64,000 nucleotides of DNA from Bernardetia sp042180575 (GTDB taxonomy: Bacteria; Bacteroidota; Bacteroidia; Cytophagales; Bernardetiaceae), in the NCBI RefSeq assembly GCF_042180575.1, contig NZ_CP170094.1, positions 5,766,001-5,830,000 of the forward strand, given 5' to 3'. The notes under the pieces are model-generated. The model searched no databases. It worked only from the letters and a program-made list of their open reading frames with translations, and was not told the origin of the DNA. The position numbers and the translations under genes are program-made. The first letter of the stretch is position 1, and every line of letters begins with the position of its first letter. Shown here piece by piece: positions 37,601 through 45,942 of this stretch.

Positions 37601-39460
37601 GAGCTTGATGAAATTGCAGCACATACAGATACGTCAAGAATTGAAAATAAATCGTATATTTATTTTGATACCAATGCTCCAATTATCACAAATACAGTCA
37701 AGAATACGATTGTTGATGTGTTGCCTCAATGTAATCCTACAACTCCAAATCCTCCGATTGCAGATTGTACATTACCAACTAATTTGAGTACAGAAATTCT
37801 GACTTCTACTAGAGTAAAATTATCGTGGACAACACCTTCAAATACAAATGCAGTTAATTATGAAGTGTTGAGAAATGGACAGCGACTTGCCACTATTCCA
37901 GCTTCGAATTTGTCTTATGTTGATTCAACATTGACAGCAAATACACAGTATAATTATTCTATAAAAGCTATTTGTGGAAATAATACAGCGACTTCAAATT
38001 CGGTTCAAGTTCGTACTCTTCCTGCTACTCCAACTTTGCTTTCTGTTATTGCAGCTTGTAAAGGAGAACGAGGAACAATCAATGTACAAAGTGCAGGTGC
38101 AACTTATAGAGTTTATGATTCTGAAACAGCATCTACACCACTTTTTGAAACTAATAATGCAAGTATCGAAACGCCTGTTTTGAATGACAGTACAACTTTT
38201 TATATTTCTGTTGTGATTAATGGACAAGAAAGTCAGCGTTTAGAAGCAGTTGTTCCAATCAAAGAAGTTTTTGAAGCAACCATCGAACAAGGAACTTTAC
38301 TTGAAAGCTGTGCAACTGAATTTGTATTATCAGCTCAAGAAGTAGAGGGAGCAACTTACACATGGTTTAGAGAAAATGTTCAAGTAGGTACAGAAAGAAC
38401 ATTAACCACAACTTTCGAAGCTCGTTATAAAGTTAGAGTAATTAAAAATGATTGCTCTGATGAATCTGAATTTACGACTACTCGTTTTGTCGATGCTCCA
38501 ACAGCAAGCATTGAGCAAGGAAATTCTGTTTCTTTCTGTGGAAGTGGAATATTAAATGCTCAAGATACAAGCGCAAATGTAACCTACGAATGGATTTTAA
38601 ATGGTGCTACTATTGGAAATGGCACAAGTATTTCAGTTTCAGAATCAGGAACTTATACTTTGAAAGCTAGTCAGCCATCTTGTGCAGATAGTACAACAAT
38701 CTCTGTTACAATCACAAATGCACCTACAAATATTGAGCTTACAGCAGATAAAACAGCGATTTGTACAAGCGAAGAAACTCTGCTTTCAGCAACAACTGGT
38801 ACAAGTTTTACTTACAAATGGTTTAGAAATGATACTGTTATTTCAAATACTTCTGCAAGTTTTTCTACTTCTGAAATTGGAACATATAAAGTAGAAATAA
38901 CGACAGCAGAGGGTTGTAAAGTAGAAACGAGCGAAGTAGAAATTACTCGTTTGCAAGTCAATCCAGCTATCATCAGAATCAATACAGAAAATGGCAAAGA
39001 TAAAACGATTGATGTATCTTCTCAAGATGCGATTGATTCTGTAATGTGGTTTAAAGATGGTGTTGCAATTCCTTCTTTTGCAAATCAAATTCTGGTTACA
39101 CCAACAGAAACAGGAAATTACAAAGCACAAGTAGTTTATGAAACAGGTTGTAGTTTTGAAACCGAAGAAAAAACATTTACAGTTGATGGTATAACAGGAA
39201 TCGAAGAAGAGTCTACAAAAATCTTCACAATTTATCCAAATCCAAATAATGGTTCTTTCAAAGTAGAATTTGCAAGAACGACAAACCAAAAAACTAACCT
39301 TGTGTTGGTAGATGGATTAGGTAGAATTATTCATAGTCAAGAAATTGCTATGAATGAAAAAATAACTTCTATCAATCTTCCAAAAATAAGTGCAGGTGTT
39401 TATGTAGTACTGATTGTTTCGGAAGGAAAAGTCTATACAAAACAGTTGATTATTCAATAA
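34637..39460 (+). CDS. Large T9SS-exported surface protein with DUF285/BspA-like repeats
   Basis: The start is the ATG at 34637 (MKKLYSTF), one codon after an in-frame TTG. The 1607-residue protein has a signal peptide and then roughly nine tandem ~25-residue DUF285 (BspA-like) units around residues 160-370, each with a FNQPIGNWNT...V..M..MF pattern. Next come Ig/SprB-like repeats with LPQNQFDLCPNT and PPQNQFGVCLND, a DUF11-like region (SYDPNDKQVYPQ, PLTYTIRFQNTG), a fibronectin type III domain (KLSWTTPSNTNAVNYEVLR), and further Ig-like repeats. The last ~75 residues form a type A sorting domain (TIYPNPNNGSFKVEF...KQLIIQ). It is expected to be secreted by the type IX system and anchored on the cell surface, perhaps as an adhesin. 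A terminator follows. Confidence 0.92.
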   Translation: MKKLYSTFRNQIKTILFGFSLLFTLFFFNSHVAHAQAFRTTWVTNDGTIKIPTNSSSGIYNYSITWTNLSNTGVGNGSATGRRGQYTIVGLRNGDVYEVAITGSFPHFHMNNDNNHKEKLQTIEAWGNIAWRSMRDAFFGCSNLIYNATDVPNLSRVSDIGRMFSGCSVFNADIGNWNTSNIIDMFGVFEQASSFNQPIDNWNTQRVTDMSYMFFGATSFNQPIGSWNTANVTNMRYMFWDASSFNQPIGNWNTGNVRNMSNMFLRASVFNQPIGNWNTGNVRDMLRMFSRAGSFNQPIGNWNTGNVRDMSGMFYEATAFNQDIGNWNTQRVTDMLMMFIRATSFNQPIGNWNISNVTTMGAMLNNSGLNALNYDSTLIGWASQNVQIDVRLGATGLTYCNGESARNMLISSHNWTITGDSTVGASVNNITLPQNQFDLCPNTPTTLEIDANGVVTWYDSPTNPVSIHTGSSFTTSILTRDSTYFYVQDSVAGCGVSNRLAILVTTSSMENITPPQNQFGVCLNDTTVLEVSGNGIVYWYDSPTSSTPLQIGNSFTTPVLTADSTYFYAFDSIVGCNNERLELLVTALQSLNAVSKTNYTTYLDASGQVEIDAILLDSISSAGCGNTVASYLYDDTGLATRSFSCIDSIQNVVLRVTDNNGNTDTSSTVVHVKDTIPPTFTTRVVPVHFGASNQAVVPANYFITALSDNCTDSTDISVVFNRNGRDSVTLYCGSSAIRNLQLRVTDRVGNVVIQPVEIRLTSSIYDFNVNIVGGVFRPAIPTTITVLANNYSCAPKSGELKVTLPSNVTYNSASITPNRIVGNDLFWNVTDLNYDRNFVVRVSVTPDISLNIGDEVCFAGHITPETTDYYRANNLKQYCFPIVNSYDPNDKQVYPQGICDEKFTKRSDLPLTYTIRFQNTGNAPALNVRIADSLSSLLNRRSLRVVGSSHPMVVDTTANNNVINFVFDNINLPDSTTSPELSQGYVIFELDEIAAHTDTSRIENKSYIYFDTNAPIITNTVKNTIVDVLPQCNPTTPNPPIADCTLPTNLSTEILTSTRVKLSWTTPSNTNAVNYEVLRNGQRLATIPASNLSYVDSTLTANTQYNYSIKAICGNNTATSNSVQVRTLPATPTLLSVIAACKGERGTINVQSAGATYRVYDSETASTPLFETNNASIETPVLNDSTTFYISVVINGQESQRLEAVVPIKEVFEATIEQGTLLESCATEFVLSAQEVEGATYTWFRENVQVGTERTLTTTFEARYKVRVIKNDCSDESEFTTTRFVDAPTASIEQGNSVSFCGSGILNAQDTSANVTYEWILNGATIGNGTSISVSESGTYTLKASQPSCADSTTISVTITNAPTNIELTADKTAICTSEETLLSATTGTSFTYKWFRNDTVISNTSASFSTSEIGTYKVEITTAEGCKVETSEVEITRLQVNPAIIRINTENGKDKTIDVSSQDAIDSVMWFKDGVAIPSFANQILVTPTETGNYKAQVVYETGCSFETEEKTFTVDGITGIEEESTKIFTIYPNPNNGSFKVEFARTTNQKTNLVLVDGLGRIIHSQEIAMNEKITSINLPKISAGVYVVLIVSEGKVYTKQLIIQ
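35160..35705 (+). repeat. Tandem coding repeats of the DUF285 region
   Basis: About eight units of 75 bases repeat in phase with the reading frame, each containing AATCAACCTATTGG or close variants followed by AACTGGAATAC. They are similar enough for slippage or recombination to change copy number. Confidence 0.8.
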
Positions 39461-39489
39461 AAAACTCTTTTTCTGATAATTACTATAAT

Positions 39490-39524
39490 AAAACAGTCTT
39501 TTCATTGTGAGAAGACTGTTTTTT
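39490..39524 (+). terminator. Terminator after the T9SS surface protein gene
   Basis: Arms AAACAGTCTT and AAGACTGTTT enclose a short loop and end in a T run, 30 bases after the stop. The rest of 39525-39816 is AT-rich and shows no gene. Confidence 0.85.
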
Positions 39525-39816
39525 GCAAAAACTAATTTAAATAATTAACACTCTATAAATGAGGGCTTTTAACGTAGCTCAAGGAGTAATAATGAATTGT
39601 AAAATTAATTCATTGATTTTCAGTTGGTTATTGATTCAGAAATAGTGATTTATTTAATTTCTATTCCTAAGTTTAAAGGATGGAAATTATTACCAAATGA
39701 AAAATAAGGTAGAATAATGTTATAGTTAGAACTCTACAATGGATACTACTAAAAAGGAGAAGTTAGACATATTCAGACTCAAAATTTAGAAAGAGAAAGA
39801 AAAAGGTACGATGACT

Positions 39817-39851
39817 AAAAAAACCTATTCCAATTAAGAAATAGGTTTTTT
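39817..39851 (-). terminator. Terminator after the subtilase gene
   Basis: Arms AAAAAACCTATT and AATAGGTTTTTT enclose a 10-12-base loop. On the minus strand it lies 52 bases after the subtilase stop and ends in a T run. Confidence 0.8.
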
Positions 39852-39903
39852 CACTTCTATCTATCTATTCAATCAAGATTGACTTACTTGATTTTAATCT
39901 TCA

Positions 39904-41184
39904 CTATTTTTTAGCAATTGGGTCAGCATTTCCATCTGGGTCATTCTGAACATTTCCTTGTGTATTAACTGTACCACCATTGATAAGTAAAATACCAGCT
40001 ACGTGAGGTGTTGCCATTGAAGTACCACTGATTGTACGGTATCCACCACCAGTCCAAGTTGAAGTAATGCTTACACCAGGCGCACAAACATCAATTGGAG
40101 GATTGGCATAGTTTGAGAAACTCGCATAACGACTATTAACATCCATTGCAGAAACTGTTAAGATACGACTACCATTTGCACGTCCAGGAGAAACATTATT
40201 CGCATTTTGAGCTTCGTTTCCTGCTGCTAAAGCAAAATAAACACCTGCATTAGCTGCACTTTTTACAGCATTATCCAAAGTAGTAGAGCGTCCTCCACCA
40301 AGACTCATATTTGCTACATCATCAACATAAGCATTTGCTTTTACATAGTTTACTGCTGAAATCACAGCCGAATTTGAACCAGTACTTCCTGCAAATACAC
40401 GACAAGAAACAAGAGTTGCTCCTGCTGCTACACCAACAACACCAATAGAGTTGTTTTTAGCTGCAATAGTACCTCCTACGTGTGTTCCGTGTCCATTTCC
40501 ATCTTGAGTTCCAGAATATCCACTTACAAAAGAACGACTAAATTGAATATTAACTTTTAAGTCTGGGTGTGAACCATCAATTCCAGAATCAATAACCCAA
40601 GCCCAACGAGCTCCACCTGCATAGTTTCCATACCCTACACGAGAGATTCCCCAAGGAGTAGATTGTGCTTCTGTTCTTGAAACAGTATTTGTTTCACCTT
40701 TTCCATCGTCTGCAAAGCCATCAGAAATACGCATCACTTGATCTTGTTCTACATACTCTACACGAGGGTCATTTCCGATAGCTTTAATTTGTTCATCTGT
40801 AAATGTTCCAGCAAAACCTAAAAGCGCATCACCATAAACAAAATCAATAGCTTTTGGCTCTACACCAAATTCTGAGACCATTTTGTTTACAGCTTCTGTA
40901 AGTACTGTTTGTTTGACTTCAAAGTTTTTTAGGTTGGTAGCTCTATCTGCAACAGGTGCAACAGCTACTTTACCTAACTTTTGTCCAAAAGTACCATCTT
41001 TAAGTACAACAATAAATTGGTTTTTGATAAACTCTTCTGAGCCTTTCTTTTCATTGTCAAGAGTAGTCTGTTCTAACTCTGTAATTGCTTCATTTTGGAG
41101 TGCATCTTGACATCCAAAAAATGTTAGCGAACCTGCAAGGCTTAAGCCGAGGATAAATCTGTTTGAAAAATTGAATTTTGACAT
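39904..41184 (-). CDS. S8 family serine peptidase (subtilase) lipoprotein
   Basis: The start is the ATG at 41184 (MSKFNFSNRF); an upstream in-frame TTG would add 37 residues before the signal. The 426-residue protein has a lipobox FFGCQDA, an inhibitor-I9-like propeptide (FIVVLKDGTFGQKL...RVEYVEQDQVM), and the peptidase domain. Catalytic residues are Asp199 (WVIDSGIDGSHPDL), His232 (GHGTHVGGTIAAK) and Ser389 (SGTSMATPHVAGI). The oxyanion Asn is in ALAAGNEAQN. It is a proteinase-K-like extracellular or surface protease. The C-terminus is short, with no T9SS sorting domain visible. Confidence 0.95.
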   Translation of the reverse strand: MSKFNFSNRFILGLSLAGSLTFFGCQDALQNEAITELEQTTLDNEKKGSEEFIKNQFIVVLKDGTFGQKLGKVAVAPVADRATNLKNFEVKQTVLTEAVNKMVSEFGVEPKAIDFVYGDALLGFAGTFTDEQIKAIGNDPRVEYVEQDQVMRISDGFADDGKGETNTVSRTEAQSTPWGISRVGYGNYAGGARWAWVIDSGIDGSHPDLKVNIQFSRSFVSGYSGTQDGNGHGTHVGGTIAAKNNSIGVVGVAAGATLVSCRVFAGSTGSNSAVISAVNYVKANAYVDDVANMSLGGGRSTTLDNAVKSAANAGVYFALAAGNEAQNANNVSPGRANGSRILTVSAMDVNSRYASFSNYANPPIDVCAPGVSITSTWTGGGYRTISGTSMATPHVAGILLINGGTVNTQGNVQNDPDGNADPIAKK

Positions 41185-41766
41185 AATAATATTAGTTGTA
41201 AAGGGGATTAGACTTGTGTTATATTTTGCGTCTAAAACATTTGCAAGTAGATAATTTTGTGTCAGAAATCCAAATAGTACATGATATTTTGCCAACTATT
41301 ACATCATTTTATCAAGGTATAATAGAAGAATATTAAGGTGTTGCTGTGTTGTTATATTTTGATTTTTTTTGATAAATATTGTTTTTGTTTTGATTTTTTA
41401 ATAAAAATCAAAATTTTAAGCTGATTTTTGTGATAAATTCAAAATAGATTTAGATGTGTTATTTTTTTTGTAAATTTTTAAAAATATTTTTCTTGAGGCT
41501 TCTAAATTAGAAAAATGAAACACTTTTTTAGTTAAGTTAATTAACTATTTTGATTTTTAAGTAAAAAAAATAGGCTTAGAGCTTCTTAGAGCCTATTCCT
41601 ATTTTTTAATGAGGTTATACAATACACAAAACATGATTTATAGACTGTTTTTTAGGTTTGAATAATCCTATTTTTCTTTGTTTTGTTCAATTTTGTTAAA
41701 AATGTCTTGACAAGAGTAATTTCTGTACTCAAACTATTTTTTTAGATTTAATCTATCCAATTTTGT
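41185..41766. other. Long AT-rich intergenic region with one hairpin
   Basis: No gene is visible in these 582 bases. A hairpin with arms AATAGGCT / AGCCTATT at 41569-41597, flanked by A and T runs, could be a terminator for the PspC gene on the minus strand. The sequence around 41340-41520 is exceptionally T-rich. Confidence 0.5.
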
Positions 41767-41985
41767 TTATAAGCCTCTAATAATCTGTCTATATCTTCTT
41801 AGGTGTGCTTTCATTTTCATCCAAAAAGCAAGGACTAAATAAAGAAAAATAGGAGAGCCAAAAGTGATAAAAGAAACATATATGAAAGAAAGACGAATGC
41901 TTTCAGAAGAAATACCCAAACGTTCACCTATTTTAGCACATACTCCAAAGGCATTTTTTTCAAAGAAATAAAGTAGTTTTTTCAT
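41767..41985 (-). CDS. PspC domain protein
   Basis: The ATG at 41985 (MKKLLYFFEKNAFGVCAKIGERLGI) gives a 72-residue protein; a longer TTG-started form reaches 42036. The domain order, a short amphipathic start, AFGVCAKIGERLGISSESIRLSF, then one membrane helix ending in LYLVLAFWMKMK, is the PspC family plan. PspC-domain proteins take part in membrane-stress signalling. Confidence 0.85.
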   Translation of the reverse strand: MKKLLYFFEKNAFGVCAKIGERLGISSESIRLSFIYVSFITFGSPIFLYLVLAFWMKMKAHLRRYRQIIRGL

Positions 41986-42345
41986 TATTTTATAAGTTTT
42001 AGGCATACTAGCTAGAGAAATGACAAACAAATACAAATAGTTTGTTATCAGTTTATTTAATAGAATTCTTATTTTACGTTACTTATTTCTCCTTTCTAAG
42101 GAATAGAAATCAAATAAATTGCTGTTTTAAAAAAAATAATGCACTGAAAATAAGTATTTTGAATCTGTAATTTCTTCTAAGCAGAGCTATTTTATTTTTT
42201 CTTAAAGTTATAAGAGTAAATTAACAAATTTTGTTTTTTAGAACACTTCTAAATTGTTTTGTTTAGAAAAACAGAATAAATCAAGTAATTTAGGTTTTTA
42301 AATAATTTTCAAGATTCAAAATAAAGATAATTTTATCCAAAAACA
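41986..42345. other. Divergent intergenic region between the PspC gene and upp
   Basis: The region is very AT-rich, holds both promoters by position, and shows no further gene or clear motif. Confidence 0.5.
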
Positions 42346-43023
42346 ATGAATACAGTTTTTAGTCTTACTCAGCAGTCTTCTATTGCTCATTATTTTATGA
42401 ATAATTTGAGAGATACCAATTTACAAGCTCACAGAGGAAATTTTCGTCAAAATCTAAAAAAAATAGGTTATTTACTAGCGTATGAAATTTCAAAACAACT
42501 TGACTACCAAGAGTATGTTTTGAAAACAGGATTAGGAGAAAAGAAAACTAAAAAACTAAGTGAGTTTCCTGTCTTGATTCCGATTTTGCGTGCAGGTCTT
42601 CCTCTTTATGATGGTTTTACAGAATTTTTTGAGCAGTCGGACAGTGGTTTTGTGGGGGCATATAGAGGAGAGTATAAGCAAGATTTACAAAACAAACTCA
42701 ATCAATATGATTTTGATATAGACTTGCTTTATACAGCTTGTCCAAATTTGGAAAACAAAACGGTTATTTTGATTGACCCTATGCTTGCGACAGGAAAATC
42801 ACTTATCAAAACTTACCAAGAGCTTTCAAAACAAAAAGGAATGCCGAAAGAATTGCATATTGCTTCTGTTATTGCAAGTGAGGAAGGAATAAAAAATGTA
42901 CAAGAAGCATTGCCAAAAGCAAATTTATGGATTGGAGATATTGATGAAAAACTAGACAAAAAATCCTACATCATACCAGGGTTGGGAGATGCAGGAGATT
43001 TATCTTTTGGCGAAAAAGTCTAA
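42346..43023 (+). CDS. upp: Uracil phosphoribosyltransferase
   Basis: The 225-residue enzyme makes UMP from uracil and PRPP (pyrimidine salvage). Seen: HYFMNNLRDTNLQAHRGNFRQ at the N-terminus, VLIPILRAGLPLYDGF, the PRPP-binding loop LIDPMLATGKSL near residues 142-153, and the C-terminal YIIPGLGDAGDLSFGEK with the uracil-binding GLGDAGD. It is a single gene. Confidence 0.95.
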   Translation: MNTVFSLTQQSSIAHYFMNNLRDTNLQAHRGNFRQNLKKIGYLLAYEISKQLDYQEYVLKTGLGEKKTKKLSEFPVLIPILRAGLPLYDGFTEFFEQSDSGFVGAYRGEYKQDLQNKLNQYDFDIDLLYTACPNLENKTVILIDPMLATGKSLIKTYQELSKQKGMPKELHIASVIASEEGIKNVQEALPKANLWIGDIDEKLDKKSYIIPGLGDAGDLSFGEKV

Positions 43024-43042
43024 AAGCAGTCCGATTTTTCGG

Positions 43043-43642
43043 CTAGTCAATGATTCCTTCATAATGAACAGCTACCAAAACATTTTGCTCAAAAGTAAAG
43101 AAGTAATAATTAGTTTCTTCCTCATCCATTACCACTACCACAACATTTTGTTGCATTCCTTCTTCGGTTTCTGAAAAACAACGCATAAAATCGCTTTTAT
43201 TCATTCCCATAGAAAGACCTTTTCCAATAGATAAAGGTTCGAAACTAACTTTTGCTTCTAATAAAAGGTCTTTTTCATTGGCACGATAAAAACGTAAATG
43301 TGTTTTTTCTGTCGTAACTTCAATTACAGTATCAGTTTTTGAAGTATTATGAACATTTTTGATGGGAGTGCGATTTATTTTTGCATTTGGATAATAGGTT
43401 AGCCATTCATCAGCACTACGTTGGTGAAAAACCCAACTTGGCGAAATAAGCTCATCAATCAATGCAACTGTATCAACAGATTCAATGAGAGAAGGTGCAT
43501 TTTCTTGTGTATTTTGTTTAAATTCAGTAGAGTTTTGGTTGGTTTCATCAAAATTCATTTGAGAAACACGAGCCTGCACAGAAGTAACTGTTGCATACGC
43601 AAACAGCACAAAAAAAAGTCTGACAGTCAGTAGATTAGACAT
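43043..43642 (-). CDS. Hypothetical secreted protein, 199 residues
   Basis: The product has a signal peptide (LLTVRLFFVLFAYATVTSVQA) and a polar mature part with NRTPIKNVHNTSKTD, FEPLSIGKGLSMGMNKSDFMRCF and NYYFFTFEQNVLVAVHYEG. The final strands and the GMNKSDF motif suggest a small beta-rich periplasmic domain. No family is recognised. It is convergent with upp, 20 bp away. Confidence 0.6.
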   Translation of the reverse strand: MSNLLTVRLFFVLFAYATVTSVQARVSQMNFDETNQNSTEFKQNTQENAPSLIESVDTVALIDELISPSWVFHQRSADEWLTYYPNAKINRTPIKNVHNTSKTDTVIEVTTEKTHLRFYRANEKDLLLEAKVSFEPLSIGKGLSMGMNKSDFMRCFSETEEGMQQNVVVVVMDEEETNYYFFTFEQNVLVAVHYEGIID

Positions 43643-43937
43643 AATAGAATAATAAAGTTAGAATAGGTTTGTTTTGAAATTAATACGATAAAGTTTGAAT
43701 AAACGTTGCCTTTTTTCTTAATTTTATCTAAAAACTTACAAAGTTTTTATTTTATCTTATAAAAATTATACGTAGAATTTTTTATTTAAGAGCATATTTT
43801 TACTCTTTAGCTTGTTTAAAATAAATACAAGGAATTCAAAAAAATAATTTTTTCAAACAAAAAGGTGATTTTTACGTCTGGAGCTTGATTTAATGGAAAT
43901 AATTCCTTACTTTACTCAAGAAAATAATTTCCATTTG
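43643..43937. other. Divergent intergenic region
   Basis: No gene is seen. It is AT-rich and is followed by a promoter at 43938-43969 that serves the next gene. Confidence 0.4.
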
Positions 43938-43969
43938 TTTGATAGAATAAATAATTCTATATACATTTG
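43938..43969 (+). promoter_or_regulatory. Bacteroidota-type promoter
   Basis: TTTG at 43938-43941 and TACATTTG at 43962-43969 are separated by 20 bases, matching TTTG-N19-21-TAnnTTTG. The start at 43977 would have a leader of only about 10 bases. This also argues against the upstream ATG at 43893. Confidence 0.55.
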
Positions 43970-43976
43970 CGACACA

Positions 43977-44426
43977 ATGAAAAAACTTTTTCAAATATCG
44001 TTTGTCTTACTCTACCTTTTCCTTCTAAATGGAAACGGTTTTTTGTATGCCCATACAAATCAAGCAAACGAAACTACATCTTTAGAAAAGTTTTTTTCCA
44101 ATATTGAGAATACAGAATCGTTAGATGCTACTTTTGACAATCAATTTGTCATTCCTACATTAGAAGCAGATTCATTTCCTAGTGGAAAAAAGAAAAGTAA
44201 ACGCTTTAAATTTCGCTTTTTCGAAAAAGAAGAGAAAGAAAAAGAAGACAAACAAGATTCTTTAGAAAAGTCTTCGCAAGGTAGTTTTGCTTTTGCTTCT
44301 ATATTTAATATTCCATTATTTGCTAGATTCTATGATTATGATAGAAACTATCTTTATGTAAGTGAAAGTCTCAATTATTTCTTATTTCATAAATGCTATA
44401 TTCTGTTCCAAGTGTTCAGATTATAA
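43977..44426 (+). CDS. Hypothetical secreted protein, 149 residues
   Basis: I use the ATG at 43977, which starts a signal peptide (MKKLFQISFVLLYLFLLNG); an upstream ATG at 43893 adds 28 residues without sense. The mature part has a strongly basic/acidic patch (KKKSKRFKFRFFEKEEKEKE) and a hydrophobic C-terminus with YDRNYLYVSESLNYFLF. Function unknown. It lies 198 bp before the RND efflux operon, same strand. Confidence 0.6.
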   Translation: MKKLFQISFVLLYLFLLNGNGFLYAHTNQANETTSLEKFFSNIENTESLDATFDNQFVIPTLEADSFPSGKKKSKRFKFRFFEKEEKEKEDKQDSLEKSSQGSFAFASIFNIPLFARFYDYDRNYLYVSESLNYFLFHKCYILFQVFRL

Positions 44427-44624
44427 TGCCTTCTCTCCCTCATTTTAGGTTTTTTCAAATAAACCTATCTCTGTATAATATCAGCTTTTTTATAATTTTT
44501 TGCATTTACTAAAATCTACGCCTTTTTCTGTACAGGTTTGATTGTTAGGTGATTGTATATGGATTTTGCTGTTTATACTATTTTTTTAGGCATTTTATAT
44601 TACTATTTATTTAAAGAAATAATC

Positions 44625-45713
44625 ATGAACAAGATATTACTTGGACTTATGAGCTTGTGTGTACTTTTATTTTATACAAGCTGTGAATCCCATCAAGAAA
44701 CTAAACACGAAGAAGAAATAACTTTTTTGGTTACGAATCCTATTAAAATGGATACTTCGGTCATCAAAAATTATGTTTGTCAAATCCACGCCATACGTCA
44801 TATCGAACTTAGAGCCTTAGAAAGAGGCTATCTACAAAATACGTATGTAGATGAAGGTCAGAAAATTAAAGAAGGACAAGCAATGTTTCAAATTATGCCT
44901 ATGCTTTATGAAGCAGAAACTAGAAAGGCACAAGCAGAGGCTGATTTTGCATTAATTGAATATAAAAATACCAAAAGACTAGCCGATAGTTCTATTGTTG
45001 CACCTAACGAACTTGCTTTAGCAAAAGCTAAACTAGATAAAGCACTTGCAGAATTATCCCTTGCACAGGTTCACTTAGGTTTTACCAAAATTACTGCGCC
45101 ATTTGAAGGGATTATGGATAGGTTACAAGTAAGACAAGGAAGTCTTTTAGAAGAAGGAGAGCTATTAACAACCCTTTCAGATAATAGCACGATGTGGATT
45201 TATTTTAATGTTCCTGAATATGAATACTTGGAATATAAAGAACACGAAAAAAAGGACAGTTTGATGAAAGTGAATTTGTTAATGGCAAATAATAAACTAT
45301 TTAATGAAATAGGATATGTAAAGGCTATTGAAGCTGATTTCAACAATGAAACAGGTAATATTGCTTTTAGAGCTACTTTCCCAAATCCAAATGGATTATT
45401 AAGACATGGAGAAACAGGAAATATCCAAATGACAGTACCTTTCAAAAATGCGATTATTATCCCACAAAAAGCGACGTTTGAGATTTTGGAGAAAAAATAT
45501 GTCTTTGTTGTGGATAAAGAAAATGTAGTTCATCAGAGAGAAATAGTAGTAGCTGGAGAACTCCCAGATTTGTATGTTATTCAAGCAGGACTCAAAGAAG
45601 ACGAAAAAATACTACTTGAAGGAATTCGAAAGGTGAAAAATAATGATAAGATAGAATTTGAATACAAAGACCCTAAAGAAGTACTAGATACTTTGGAAGT
45701 CTATGTAGAGTAA
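44625..45713 (+). CDS. RND efflux periplasmic adaptor (AcrA/MexA-like)
   Basis: The start is the ATG at 44625, giving a lipoprotein signal (LMSLCVLLFYTSCESH); an in-frame ATG 72 bases upstream would precede it. The 362-residue protein has a barrel-sandwich (lipoyl) half (VDEGQKIKEGQAMFQI), a coiled-coil hairpin with NTKRLADSSIVAPNELALAKAKLD, the second lipoyl half (ITAPFEGIMDRLQVRQGSLLEEG), and a beta-barrel with LRHGETGNIQM. It connects the inner-membrane pump to the outer-membrane channel. It is the first gene of the three-gene efflux operon. Confidence 0.95.
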   Translation: MNKILLGLMSLCVLLFYTSCESHQETKHEEEITFLVTNPIKMDTSVIKNYVCQIHAIRHIELRALERGYLQNTYVDEGQKIKEGQAMFQIMPMLYEAETRKAQAEADFALIEYKNTKRLADSSIVAPNELALAKAKLDKALAELSLAQVHLGFTKITAPFEGIMDRLQVRQGSLLEEGELLTTLSDNSTMWIYFNVPEYEYLEYKEHEKKDSLMKVNLLMANNKLFNEIGYVKAIEADFNNETGNIAFRATFPNPNGLLRHGETGNIQMTVPFKNAIIIPQKATFEILEKKYVFVVDKENVVHQREIVVAGELPDLYVIQAGLKEDEKILLEGIRKVKNNDKIEFEYKDPKEVLDTLEVYVE

Positions 45714-45942
45714 AATAAACAATTATAAATTACGAATTAAGAATTACGAATGTAATCTTGTAATAAGTGATTTATAATTTAAACGATTTTACAAACTCTT
45801 ATCAAAAAATATCGCATTAGGAATAGAATTAAATAAAGGAAGTAGTTTTAAATCCTAAACTGTTCATTATGAATATATTATGTTCGTAATTTTTAATTCG
45901 TAATTGCTTCTTAAATCATTCATTTTTCAAACTACAAATAAA
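45714..45942. other. Intergenic gap with dispersed AATTACGAATTA-type repeats
   Basis: The gap inside the efflux operon holds ATTACGAATTAAGAATTACG near 45729 and its inverse TAATTTTTAATTCGTAATTG near 45889. The two copies could pair over ~160 bases. The same motif occurs near 31820 and 53755. Confidence 0.55.

Noticed and set aside
41185..41766. A small-RNA or gene in the long AT-rich gap
   Set aside because: Only one terminator-like hairpin stands out; no conserved RNA family or ORF is recognisable.
44553..44624. Upstream start for the efflux adaptor
   Set aside because: The ATG at 44625 begins a proper lipoprotein signal; the 24 extra residues precede it without function.
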